This document shows, one piece after another, positions 43,691 to 51,951 of a stretch of 64,000 nt of DNA. The position numbers and the translations under genes are program-made. Source of the stretch: Cellulomonas palmilytica. Its GTDB lineage: Bacteria; Actinomycetota; Actinomycetes; Actinomycetales; Cellulomonadaceae. Each line of letters starts with the position of its first letter. The stretch's first letter is position 1. The stretch lies in assembly GCF_021590045.1 (NCBI RefSeq), contig NZ_CP062221.1:3224001-3288000 (forward strand), given 5' to 3'. Below the pieces are notes generated by a model. The model was not told the origin of the DNA. It saw nothing but the letters and a program-made list of their open reading frames with translations, and made no database searches.

Positions 43691-44950
43691 GTGACCAGCA
43701 ACCCTGCCTCCTCGGCCCGCCACGCCTCCGCGGCGCGCCCGACGACCGTGCGCCACGCCCGTCACCACCGCACCGCCCGCATCCTGCGCGGTACCGCGCT
43801 GGTGACGGTGGGTCTCCTCGCGTTCGGCGGCACCGCCGCCTACGCCGTCTACGCCCGTCTCAACGGGAACATCAACCACGTCGACGTGTCGGGCCTCATC
43901 GGCCCGCGCCCGACCGGCGGCACCGAGGTCGGCGAGGACCCGAACGCCGGCAAGGACGTCAACGTCCTCCTGATCGGCTCGGACTCGCGCGAGGGCGTCA
44001 ACGGCGAGATCGGCGGTGACGTCGCGGGCGGCATGCGCTCCGACACGACGATCGTCATGCACATCTCGGCGGACCGGGACCGGGTGGAGATGGTCTCCAT
44101 CCCGCGCGACTCGATGGTCGAGATCCCCACGTGCCAGACCACGAAGGGCGAGACGCGCTCGAGCAGCTACGCGATGTTCAACGAGTCGTTCGCGCGCGGC
44201 TGGGACACCGGCCTGGACCTGGAGTCGGCGGCCGCGTGCACGTGGCGGACGGTCGAGGCGAACACGGGCATCACGATCGACGACTTCATGCTGGTCGACT
44301 TCGCGGGCTTCCAGACGATGGTCGACGCGATCGGCGGCGTCCAGATCTGCATCCCGCAGGACATGGACGACCGCAAGGCGAAGCTGCACGTCACGGCCGG
44401 CGAGAAGACGCTGGACGGCAAGACCGCGCTCGCGTTCGCACGCTCGCGGCACAGCCAGGCGAGCGACGGCTCGGACATCGGCCGCATCGGCAACCAGCAG
44501 CGCCTGCTCGCCGCGATGGCCTCGCAGACGCTGTCGAAGAACGTCCTGACCGACTGGACGGACCTGCTCGGCCTGCTCAACGCCGCGACCAAGTCGCTCA
44601 CGACGTCGATGCGGACTCCCGACATGGCCGGGCTCGCCTACAGCGCTCGGAGCATCCGCACTGGCAACATCACCTTCATGACGATCCCGTGGGGTGCGGC
44701 ACCCGACGACAAGAACCGCGTGGTGTGGACCGACGAGGCCGACATCATCTGGTCGAACATCGCCTCGGACACGCCGCTGCTCACGGGCACGTCGCAGGAC
44801 CCCGGCGCCAAGGCGACCCAGGAGCCGACCGCGACCGCGACGCCCACGCAGGGCGAGTCCGCGAAGCCGACGAAGGCGCCGACGCCGAAGGCCACCCGCA
44901 AGGCCGGCCGTGAGGCGTTCACCCTCGACGACAACACGGGCAGCTGCTGA
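43691..44950 (+). CDS. LCP-family glycan-peptidoglycan ligase
   Basis: A 419-residue LytR-CpsA-Psr protein. One membrane anchor is near residues 36-56 (GTALVTVGLLAFGGTAAYAV). The LCP domain carries NVLLIGSDSRE, RSDTTIVMHIS, EMVSIPRDSMVEIP with the catalytic Arg, and ALAFARSRHS with the two Arg that hold the pyrophosphate. A Thr/Pro/Ala/Lys-rich tail ends it. LCP enzymes move lipid-linked glycans onto peptidoglycan. It comes right after the exporter operon and before a second LCP gene, two bases apart, so the pair probably attaches the exported polymer. Confidence 0.93.
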   Translation: MTSNPASSARHASAARPTTVRHARHHRTARILRGTALVTVGLLAFGGTAAYAVYARLNGNINHVDVSGLIGPRPTGGTEVGEDPNAGKDVNVLLIGSDSREGVNGEIGGDVAGGMRSDTTIVMHISADRDRVEMVSIPRDSMVEIPTCQTTKGETRSSSYAMFNESFARGWDTGLDLESAAACTWRTVEANTGITIDDFMLVDFAGFQTMVDAIGGVQICIPQDMDDRKAKLHVTAGEKTLDGKTALAFARSRHSQASDGSDIGRIGNQQRLLAAMASQTLSKNVLTDWTDLLGLLNAATKSLTTSMRTPDMAGLAYSARSIRTGNITFMTIPWGAAPDDKNRVVWTDEADIIWSNIASDTPLLTGTSQDPGAKATQEPTATATPTQGESAKPTKAPTPKATRKAGREAFTLDDNTGSC

Positions 44951-44952
44951 GC

Positions 44953-46290
44953 ATGGCGCGCGACGAGCGGGGGACGCCACCCAGCTTCGCCCCGGGGGCC
45001 GGCGGGAGCCGGCCCTCGGGCGAGGACGCGGTCGTCGTCGGCTCGTCGAGGAAGCCCGGTGCGGCTCCCCGCGCTGCGAGCAGCACACGTCCGACCACCC
45101 CGCGGGGCGGGGGCGCTCCCCCGTCGTTCACCCCCGGCGACGAGATCGCGGGCGCCGCGGCGCCGCGGCGCACGACGGGGCAGCCCCTGGGCGCGGCGAC
45201 GCGCTCCGCGACGTCGGCCGGCCGGCCGGCGGCGGGTCGACCCACCGCGCGCCCGCCGGCCCGGCCCTCGGGTGCGGGGGGTCGTGGTCCGGGCGGTCCC
45301 GCTCGTCCGGCCGGAGCCACGGTCGACGGCGACGACCGGGCGTCTGCCCGGCCGCGCCGCCGCCGGCGGATCGCCCTCGCCGTCGTCGCGCTCGTGCTGG
45401 TCCTCCTGCTCGCGTGGCCCATCGGCCTGCTCGTGTGGGCGAACGGCAATATCCAGCGGACCGAGGCGCTCTCGGGTGCGGACGGCACGCCGGGCACCAC
45501 CTACCTCATCACCGGCTCCGACTCGCGCGCCGACGGCGGCGTCAAGGACGACGGCACGCAGGGTCAGCGCTCGGACACGATCCTCGTGCTGCACGTGCCC
45601 GACAGCGGCCCGACCGCGCTCATCTCGCTGCCGCGCGACACGTACGTCGAGATCCCGGGACACGACCCGAACAAGATCAACGCGGCGTTCGCGTTCGGCG
45701 GCGCGCCGCTGCTCGTCGAGACGGTCGAGCAGCTCACGGGGCTCACGGTCGACCACTACGCCGAGATCGGCATGGCGGGCGTCAAGGACGTCGTCGACGC
45801 GGTCGGCGGCGTGCGCCTGTGCTACGACCGCGACGTCGACGACCGCGACTCGCACATGAAGTGGTCCGCGGGCTGCCACTCCGTCGGCGGCCAGAAGGCG
45901 CTCCAGTTCGCCCGCATGCGCAAGGCGGACCCGCTCGGCGACATCGGCCGCGCGCAACGTCAGCGCCAGCTCGTCGGCGCGGTGCTCGAGAAGGTCGACC
46001 CGAAGTCGCTCGCGCTGCACCCCTCGCAGCAGGTCTCGCTCGCGTCCGCCGCGACGGGCGCGCTGACGGTCGACGAGTCGAGCGACATCGTCGACCTCGC
46101 GCGGCTGGCCCTCGCGTTCAAGGCCGCCAACGGCAAGGGTGGCATCACGGGGACGCCGCCCATCGCGAGCATGGACTACCGCCCCGGCGGGGTCGGGTCG
46201 ACGGTCCAGCTCGACCCGGACAAGACCCCCGCGTTCTGGGTCGCGATCCGCGACGGGAAGCTGGAGCCCGGGACCGTCGGGGACGACTGA
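44953..46290 (+). CDS. LCP-family glycan-peptidoglycan ligase, long N-terminus
   Basis: A 445-residue LCP protein. A cytoplasmic N-terminal extension of about 135 residues is rich in Pro, Gly, Arg and Ala. It is followed by a basic stop (RPRRRRR) and the membrane helix. The LCP domain has YLITGSDSRADGG, RSDTILVLHVP, ALISLPRDTYVEIPG, and ALQFARMRKADPLGDIGR. The extension is longer than in most LCP enzymes and of unknown use. The ATG follows the first LCP gene's stop by two bases. Both may use different acceptors or polymers. Confidence 0.92.
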   Translation: MARDERGTPPSFAPGAGGSRPSGEDAVVVGSSRKPGAAPRAASSTRPTTPRGGGAPPSFTPGDEIAGAAAPRRTTGQPLGAATRSATSAGRPAAGRPTARPPARPSGAGGRGPGGPARPAGATVDGDDRASARPRRRRRIALAVVALVLVLLLAWPIGLLVWANGNIQRTEALSGADGTPGTTYLITGSDSRADGGVKDDGTQGQRSDTILVLHVPDSGPTALISLPRDTYVEIPGHDPNKINAAFAFGGAPLLVETVEQLTGLTVDHYAEIGMAGVKDVVDAVGGVRLCYDRDVDDRDSHMKWSAGCHSVGGQKALQFARMRKADPLGDIGRAQRQRQLVGAVLEKVDPKSLALHPSQQVSLASAATGALTVDESSDIVDLARLALAFKAANGKGGITGTPPIASMDYRPGGVGSTVQLDPDKTPAFWVAIRDGKLEPGTVGDD

Positions 46291-46295
46291 CCCGA

Positions 46296-46319
46296 GCGCC
46301 CTACCGGGACCGTGGGCGC
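46296..46319. terminator. Weak hairpin between LCP and cysN genes
   Basis: A 6-base stem gcgccc/gggcgc with a 12-base loop fills the 30-base gap between convergent genes. It is a plausible but weak terminator. Confidence 0.3.
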
Positions 46320-46320
46320 G

Positions 46321-47580
46321 TCAGTCGCGGGCCGCGGTCACGATGCCGGCACCGACGGTGCGCAGCGTCGACTCGTCCACCAGGATGAACGACCCGGTCT
46401 CGCGGTTGAGCTCGTACTGGTCCACGAGCACGGGCGCGGCGGTGCGCAGCCGCACCCGACCGATGTCGTTGAGCTCCAGGCTCTCGGCGCCCGGGTCGCG
46501 GTGCAGCGTGTTGATGTCGATGCGGTAGTCGACGCCCGTGACCTTCGCGCGCGTCGAGCGCGTCGTGTGCTTGAGCCCGTAGACCACGCCGGGCCGCAGC
46601 GGTGCGCTCTCGTCCATCCAGCACACCTGCACGTCGAGGTCCTGCGTCGCGTGAGGCGTGTTCGCGGGGCGGCACAGCATGTCGCCGCGGCTGATGTCGA
46701 GCTCGTCGGCGAGCCGCACGACGACCGACATGGGCGGGAACGCGACGTCCACGGGCTCACCGGCCTGCTCGATCGACGCGATCGTCGAGGTGAACCCGCT
46801 GGGCAGCACGACGACGGGGTCGCCCGCCCGCAGGACGCCGCTCGCGACCCGACCCGCGTACCCGCGGTAGTCCCGCGCGGAGGTCGACTGCGGGCGGATG
46901 ACGTACTGCACGGGGAAGCGCACGTCGATGAGGTTGCGGTCGCTCGCGACGTGCAGGTGCTCGAGGTGGCCGAGCAGGGTCGCGCCGTCGTACCAGGGCG
47001 TGTGGACGCTGCGGTCGACGACGTTGTCGCCGAGCAGCGCGGACACCGGGATGAACGTCAGGTCGTGCGTGCGCAGGCGCGCCGCGAAGTCCGCGAAGTC
47101 GGCGCGGATCTCGTCGAACACGTCCTGCGACCAGTCGACGAGGTCCATCTTGTTGACGCACACGACGAGGTGCGGCACGCCCAGCAGGGTCGCGAGGAAC
47201 GCGTGCCGGCGGCTCTGCTCCGTCATGCCCTTGCGCGCGTCGACGAGGATGAGCGCCGCGTCCGCGGTCGACGCGCCCGTGACCATGTTCCGCGTGTACT
47301 GGATGTGCCCCGGGGTGTCCGCGATGATGAACTTGCGCCGCGGCGTGGAGAAGTAGCGGTACGCGACGTCGATCGTGATGCCCTGCTCGCGCTCGGCCCG
47401 CAGGCCGTCGGTGAGCAGCGCGAGGTCGGTGTAGTCGTCGCCCCGGTCGGCGCTGACGCGCTCGACCGCCTCCACCTGGTCGGTGAACAGCGACTTGCTG
47501 TCGTACAGCAGGCGGCCGATCAGCGTCGACTTGCCGTCGTCGACCGAGCCGGCCGTCGCGAACCTCAGCAGATCGCTCAT
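46321..47580 (-). CDS. cysN: Sulfate adenylyltransferase GTPase subunit
   Basis: A 419-residue EF-Tu-like GTPase that drives the ATP sulfurylase CysD. G1 is GSVDDGKST (11-19), G3 is DTPGH (88-92), G4 is NKMD (143-146), and EQGITIDVAYRYFST is the switch region. It has no C-terminal APS kinase fusion, unlike many actinobacterial CysN proteins; the kinase is encoded separately at 53249. With CysD it makes adenylyl sulfate from ATP and sulfate. It is the last gene in a coupled operon that also encodes a sulfotransferase, so its APS probably ends as PAPS for sulfation. Confidence 0.95.
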   Translation of the reverse strand: MSDLLRFATAGSVDDGKSTLIGRLLYDSKSLFTDQVEAVERVSADRGDDYTDLALLTDGLRAEREQGITIDVAYRYFSTPRRKFIIADTPGHIQYTRNMVTGASTADAALILVDARKGMTEQSRRHAFLATLLGVPHLVVCVNKMDLVDWSQDVFDEIRADFADFAARLRTHDLTFIPVSALLGDNVVDRSVHTPWYDGATLLGHLEHLHVASDRNLIDVRFPVQYVIRPQSTSARDYRGYAGRVASGVLRAGDPVVVLPSGFTSTIASIEQAGEPVDVAFPPMSVVVRLADELDISRGDMLCRPANTPHATQDLDVQVCWMDESAPLRPGVVYGLKHTTRSTRAKVTGVDYRIDINTLHRDPGAESLELNDIGRVRLRTAAPVLVDQYELNRETGSFILVDESTLRTVGAGIVTAARD

Positions 47581-47582
47581 GT

Positions 47583-48497
47583 CTAGAAGTACCCCTCGCG
47601 CTTGCGGTCCTCCATCGCGGCCTCGCTCACCCGGTCGTCGCCGCGCGTGGCGCCGCGCTCGGTGAGCCGGGCGGCCGCGATCTCGTCGATCACGTCCTGC
47701 ACCGTCGCGGCGGTCGACTCGACCGCCGCGGTGAGGTTCGCGTCGCCCATCGTGCGGTAGCGCACGCTACGACGCGTGACCGTCTCCCCCGGTCGGGGCT
47801 CGACGAACGCGTTGACGGCGTAGAGCATCCCGTCGCGCTCGACGACGTCCCGCTGCGCGGCGAGGTAGAGATCGGGGATCTCGATGTCCTCCGCGCCGAT
47901 GTACGACCAGATGTCGAGCTCGGTCCAGTTGGACAGCGGGAACACCCGGATCGACTCCCCCGGGTGCACGCGGCCGTTGTAGAGCGACCACAGCTCGGGA
48001 CGCTGGTTCTTCGGGTCCCACTGGCCGAACTCGTCGCGGAACGAGAACACGCGCTCCTTGGCCCGCGCCTTCTCCTCGTCGCGCCGCGCGCCGCCGAACA
48101 GCGCGTCGAAGCCGTTGCGCTCCGCGGCCTCGAGCAGGACCGGCGTCTGGATGCGGTTGCGCGAGCCGCCCTTCTCCTCGCGGACGAGCCCGCGGTCGAT
48201 CGCGTCCTGCACGGACGCGACGACGAGGCGCAGGCCGAGCCGCTCGACGGTCGCGTCGCGGAACGCGACGACCTCGTCGAAGTTCAGGCCCGTGTCGACG
48301 TGCATCACGGGGAACGGGATCCGCGCGGGCGCGAACGCCTTCACCGCCAGGTGCAGCATGACGATCGAGTCCTTGCCGCCCGAGAACAGCAGGCAGGGCT
48401 TGCGCATCTCGGCCGCGACCTCGCGCATCACGTGGATGCTCTCGGACTCGAGAGCCTCGAGGTGGCTCAGCTGGTACTGCGGTCGGGTCGTGGTCAC
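47583..48497 (-). CDS. cysD: Sulfate adenylyltransferase catalytic subunit
   Basis: A 304-residue ATP sulfurylase subunit of the PAPS-reductase-like fold. The PP-loop SGGKDSIVML is at 39-48, MHVDTGLNFDEV lies further on, and GGARRDEEKARAKER and GRVHPGESIRVFPLSNWTE carry the sulfate and CysN contacts. Its length is normal for CysD. The GTG overlaps the cysQ stop by four bases, and the cysN start is two bases after its stop. No PAPS reductase (cysH) or sulfite reductase gene is visible in the window. Confidence 0.95.
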   Translation of the reverse strand: MTTTRPQYQLSHLEALESESIHVMREVAAEMRKPCLLFSGGKDSIVMLHLAVKAFAPARIPFPVMHVDTGLNFDEVVAFRDATVERLGLRLVVASVQDAIDRGLVREEKGGSRNRIQTPVLLEAAERNGFDALFGGARRDEEKARAKERVFSFRDEFGQWDPKNQRPELWSLYNGRVHPGESIRVFPLSNWTELDIWSYIGAEDIEIPDLYLAAQRDVVERDGMLYAVNAFVEPRPGETVTRRSVRYRTMGDANLTAAVESTAATVQDVIDEIAAARLTERGATRGDDRVSEAAMEDRKREGYF

Positions 48498-49300
48498 GAG
48501 ACCCCATCCTCCCGGGTCGACGCCTGGGGGCGTGCATCCGCCGCGACGAGCGCCTGCGCCTTCGCGACGAGGTCCAGCAGCTCGGCGCTGCGTCCGGGCT
48601 CGCACACCAGCAGGTCGGGCAGCCACGGGTCGCGCCGGTTGTACTCGAGCGCGCGGCCGTCCACGCGCGAGCAGTGCAGCCCCGCGGCGGTCGCGACCGC
48701 GACCGGCGCGGCCGAGTCCCACTCGTACTGGCCGCCCGCGTGGACGTACGCGTCGGTCTCGCCCGTCACGACGGACGCGACCTTGACGCCCGCCGAGCCC
48801 ATGGGCACGAGCTCCACGTCCGCCAGGGTCGCGAGCGCGCCGACGAGCGCCGGCGGACGCGACCTGCTGACGGCGAGCCGCAGCGGGCCGTCGTGCCGGG
48901 CGGGCCGTGCGGCGGGTGCGTCGGTCCGCAGCACGACGCCTCGGCCGGGCAGCGCGACCGCGCCCGCGACGAGCCCGTGGCCCCGCTGCCAGAGCGCGAC
49001 GTGCACCGCCCAGTCGTCGCGCCACGAGCCGTCGTCGTGCCGCTCGGCGTACTCGCGCGTGCCGTCGAGCGGGTCGACGACCCACACGCGCTCCGCGTCC
49101 AGCCGGGCGAGGTCGTCGGCCGCCTCCTCCGACAGCACCGCGTCGTACGGCCGCAGGCGCGCGAGCTCGCGCGCGAGGTGGGTCTGGGCCACGGCGTCGC
49201 CGCGCGCGCGCAGGTCGGCGACGTCGCCTCGCTCGCGCTCGGCGAGCAGCACCTCGCCCGCTCCCGCCGCGAGCGCGGCGGCCAGCTCGTGGTCGGTCAT
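48494..49300 (-). CDS. cysQ: 3'(2'),5'-bisphosphate nucleotidase
   Basis: A 268-residue inositol-monophosphatase-fold enzyme that removes the 3' phosphate from PAP, the by-product of every sulfotransferase reaction. Metal-binding motifs are SEEAADD (about 57-63), WVVDPLDGTREY (73-84) and YEWDSAAPVAVA (about 195). Some members also cut PAPS or inositol phosphates. It lies between the sulfotransferase and cysD, overlapping the neighbours by four bases on each side, which strongly favours PAP recycling as its job. Confidence 0.92.
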   Translation of the reverse strand: MTDHELAAALAAGAGEVLLAERERGDVADLRARGDAVAQTHLARELARLRPYDAVLSEEAADDLARLDAERVWVVDPLDGTREYAERHDDGSWRDDWAVHVALWQRGHGLVAGAVALPGRGVVLRTDAPAARPARHDGPLRLAVSRSRPPALVGALATLADVELVPMGSAGVKVASVVTGETDAYVHAGGQYEWDSAAPVAVATAAGLHCSRVDGRALEYNRRDPWLPDLLVCEPGRSAELLDLVAKAQALVAADARPQASTREDGVS

Positions 49301-51258
49301 GCGTCGTCCCTCCGGGAGGTCAGCGTCGTGCGCAGGAGTCGGGCCGCGCCCACGAGCCGCGGCCAGGGTGCGTCGACGACGTCGCCGGGCTCGGCGGTGC
49401 GCGGGGGCCGGAGCACGGTCGTCGGCCTGCCGACGACGGCGGCACCCGAGTCCTCGACCCGCTGGACGAGCAGCTCGGCCAGCGCCGCGACCTGCGGCTG
49501 CAGGTCCTCCGGGACGCCGAGCGGGACCTCGTCGGGACCCGTGACCCAGCGCGCGAGCGCGGTCCGCACCTGCGCGGGCGTGAGGCCGGACGCGCGGCGG
49601 CCGAGCGCGCCGGAGTTGCGCAGGCGGAGCACCGCGGCCTCGCGGTCGCTCAGGGGGCGCGGCGCACGGCCGACGCGGACCACGCCGGTCGGCAGGTCCA
49701 GCATGCGCGCGGGCGCGTCGACGAGCAGCGCGCCGTCGGACGGCCGCGGCACGAGGACCGTGACGTCGCCCGCGCCCACGCGGCGCGACCAGACGCCGAG
49801 CAGGTCCTCGCCGTCCGCCGCCGCGACCGGCACGCTCCCCGGCCCGCCCGCGGCGAGCGCCGCCGCGAGCCAGGACCGCAGCGTCCGCGTCCCGCCCGCG
49901 AGCAGGTGGTCGGCGTAGCAGCCGAGCAGCACGTCGCCCAGCGGGCGCAGCGTCACCAGCACGCGCGCTCCGCGCAGGTCCGCGTCGCGCACCGCGCCCG
50001 GGTCCAGCGCCCAGGCGTCGTCGCTCACGAACGTGCGTCGACCCGCGGCGGGCTCGTCGGACGTGAGGTCCACCCCGTGGGCGCGCAGCACGTCGGCGGA
50101 CCGGGCGAACGCGGCGCGCAGGCGCTGCCCGCCCGCGTGCGGCGGCCCGACGTGGACGAGGCGACCGGACTCGGGCACGAGCCGCACCCCGTCGAGCCGG
50201 TGGCGGCGCTCACGGCCCGCCTGCGCGTCGGCGACGACCGTCTCCGCGCGCTCGAGCAGGCTCGCGAGCGCGATCGCGGCGACGTCCATCGGGACGCTCG
50301 CCGTCGTGTTCGACGCGGGCAGGTCCGACGGCACGCGCGACAGCTCGTCGAGCGATCCGACGACGCGCACGCCGGACGCGCGGACCTCGTCCGCGACGCG
50401 GCGGCCGAGCTCGGCGACGCCCTCGGCGAGCGGCGCCGGGACCGTCGGGCGCGGCGTGCCGGCGGGCGGCACCCAGTCGTGCAGCATGCGCGTCACGGGG
50501 CCGCGGTAGAGCAGGGCACGACGGCGCGCGGCGGGCACGCGCATGCCGCGCGTGCGGACGTTGAGCCGCCGCACGACCTCGCTCTCGGGCAGGGTCATGC
50601 CGCGGTTGCGCTCGCTCACCGCGAGAGTCCCCGCCGGGATCGCGAGCAGCTGCTCGAACACCGAGAACAGGCGCTCCGGTGCGGAGCGCTGCAGCACCAC
50701 CACCGTGACGTCCTCCGGCCCGAAGACCTGCGCCCACCGGTGCGTGAGCCAGGAGCCGTCCGTGCGGTGGAACGTGCGCACACGCTCCGGCCGGCGCAGG
50801 CGCGCCGCGAGCCAGTCGTCGAACGCCGTGGGCTCGCCGTTGCGGACGGCCTGCTGCCACATCGACGGCAGGAACCCGCCCATGTCGCGCAGCGTGAGGA
50901 CGACGTGCGAGCGCGGGCCGACGAGCTCGCGCACGCGTCGCGCCTCGTCGAGGTCGGCCCACGTGAGCTCCTCCGAGCTCAGCAGCACGCGGCTCGTCGT
51001 GTCCGCCTCGAGCGCCGCCCGCAGGTCGCCGAGCCGGTGCTGCCCGGCCGACTGCGTCTCGGCGCTCGCCCACCCGAACAGCGCGCGGAACGCGAGCGCG
51101 TGGTTGACGTCCGTGCCCGGGTACTGCACGCCGCACGCCTGCAGCTGCTCACGCTGGTCGTGGAACGCGCCCTGCACCGACGAGGTGCCCGTCTTGTGCG
51201 CACCGATGTGCACGAGCCGCGTGCCCTCCGGCAGCGGCTCGAGGGTGAGGTCAGCCAC
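49297..51258 (-). CDS. Tandem sulfotransferase-like protein
   Basis: A 653-residue protein made of two copies of a sulfotransferase fold. In the first (about 14-355) RLVHIGAHKTGTSSVQGAF gives the PAPS 5'-phosphate loop (KTGTSS 22-27), and SHVVLTLRDMGGFLPSMWQQ the 3'-phosphate strand. The second (about 365-653) repeats the order, but its loop is VHVGPPHAGGQRLR, without Lys-x-Gly-Thr, so it cannot bind PAPS in the usual way. No signal peptide is seen; it would act in the cytoplasm on lipid-linked or nucleotide-linked sugar. The GTG has ggagg six bases upstream and overlaps the previous gene by eight bases; cysQ follows with a 4-base overlap. Confidence 0.8.
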   Translation of the reverse strand: MADLTLEPLPEGTRLVHIGAHKTGTSSVQGAFHDQREQLQACGVQYPGTDVNHALAFRALFGWASAETQSAGQHRLGDLRAALEADTTSRVLLSSEELTWADLDEARRVRELVGPRSHVVLTLRDMGGFLPSMWQQAVRNGEPTAFDDWLAARLRRPERVRTFHRTDGSWLTHRWAQVFGPEDVTVVVLQRSAPERLFSVFEQLLAIPAGTLAVSERNRGMTLPESEVVRRLNVRTRGMRVPAARRRALLYRGPVTRMLHDWVPPAGTPRPTVPAPLAEGVAELGRRVADEVRASGVRVVGSLDELSRVPSDLPASNTTASVPMDVAAIALASLLERAETVVADAQAGRERRHRLDGVRLVPESGRLVHVGPPHAGGQRLRAAFARSADVLRAHGVDLTSDEPAAGRRTFVSDDAWALDPGAVRDADLRGARVLVTLRPLGDVLLGCYADHLLAGGTRTLRSWLAAALAAGGPGSVPVAAADGEDLLGVWSRRVGAGDVTVLVPRPSDGALLVDAPARMLDLPTGVVRVGRAPRPLSDREAAVLRLRNSGALGRRASGLTPAQVRTALARWVTGPDEVPLGVPEDLQPQVAALAELLVQRVEDSGAAVVGRPTTVLRPPRTAEPGDVVDAPWPRLVGAARLLRTTLTSRRDDA

Positions 51259-51808
51259 GGGCCACCTCCGCGCGGGCCTCGTCGACGAGCGCGATCGCGC
51301 GCTCGAACACCCCCGCGAGCAGGTCACCGACGAGCGCGGCGTCGACCTCGTCGGTCGCGCCCGTCGCGGCGGGGTCGCGCGGCGCGAGCCGCAGCACGTC
51401 GGCGACGACGTCCGCGCGGAGCCGCTCACGCAACGAGCCGGGCTCGCCCACGGGGAGCGCCTGGTTGACGCGGCGGACGAGCTCGAGCGCGGGTGCCGAC
51501 GCCGGGAGGTCGTCGGACGCGACGTCGTCGGAGGTGACACAGGCCTCCCCGACCGACCCCGCCGACCCGACCGACCCGGAGGACCACGCCTCGAACGTGC
51601 GCGCCTCGCCGGCGAGCACGGCACGCACCCAGGCGCGGCGGGCCACGGACTCCTCCGCGAGGGCCTCGCCGGCGACCGGGTCCACCGCGACGGGCTCCTC
51701 GGTGAGCCGCGCGGCGCCCTTCGCGTCGTCGTGCTGGTGGTGACCTGCGGTGATGTCAGAACGTTCGGGGGACGTCAGTGCACTGCCTCTCGTCACGGCC
51801 CGGCGCAC
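51251..51808 (-). CDS. Unrecognised first gene of the sulfation operon
   Basis: A protein of up to 185 residues with no family I recognise. It is acidic and Ala/Glu/Asp/Val-rich, with a Ser/Gly/Val patch (SSGSVGSAGSVG), a likely helical middle (ALELVRRVNQALP), and a final helix VFERAIALVDEARAEVARG. There is no membrane segment or zinc motif. It overlaps the sulfotransferase start by eight bases, so the two are made together. The start is unsure: GTG 51808 or GTG 51796, with a leader of 60-70 bases from the divergent promoter. It may be an adaptor or regulator of the sulfotransferase. Confidence 0.65.
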   Translation of the reverse strand: MRRAVTRGSALTSPERSDITAGHHQHDDAKGAARLTEEPVAVDPVAGEALAEESVARRAWVRAVLAGEARTFEAWSSGSVGSAGSVGEACVTSDDVASDDLPASAPALELVRRVNQALPVGEPGSLRERLRADVVADVLRLAPRDPAATGATDEVDAALVGDLLAGVFERAIALVDEARAEVARG

Positions 51809-51872
51809 GCGGACCGATGTGCTCGCGGCACCCTCGGGGGACGCCGGTGGACCGGCAGCGGGTACCGACCCA

Positions 51873-51879
51873 TACGGTA
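51873..51879. promoter_or_regulatory. Overlapping divergent -10 boxes
   Basis: The plus strand reads TACGGT (51873-51878) and the minus strand TACCGT over 51874-51879. The pyruvyl-transferase gene and the sulfation operon would share this site and could not easily be transcribed at the same moment. Confidence 0.5.
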
Positions 51880-51951
51880 GCGTTCAGCCTCGGCCGGGCC
51901 GCGCCACGTCTCGTCGTGCCCGGGACCGAAATCCTCAGGAGGACATCCCCC

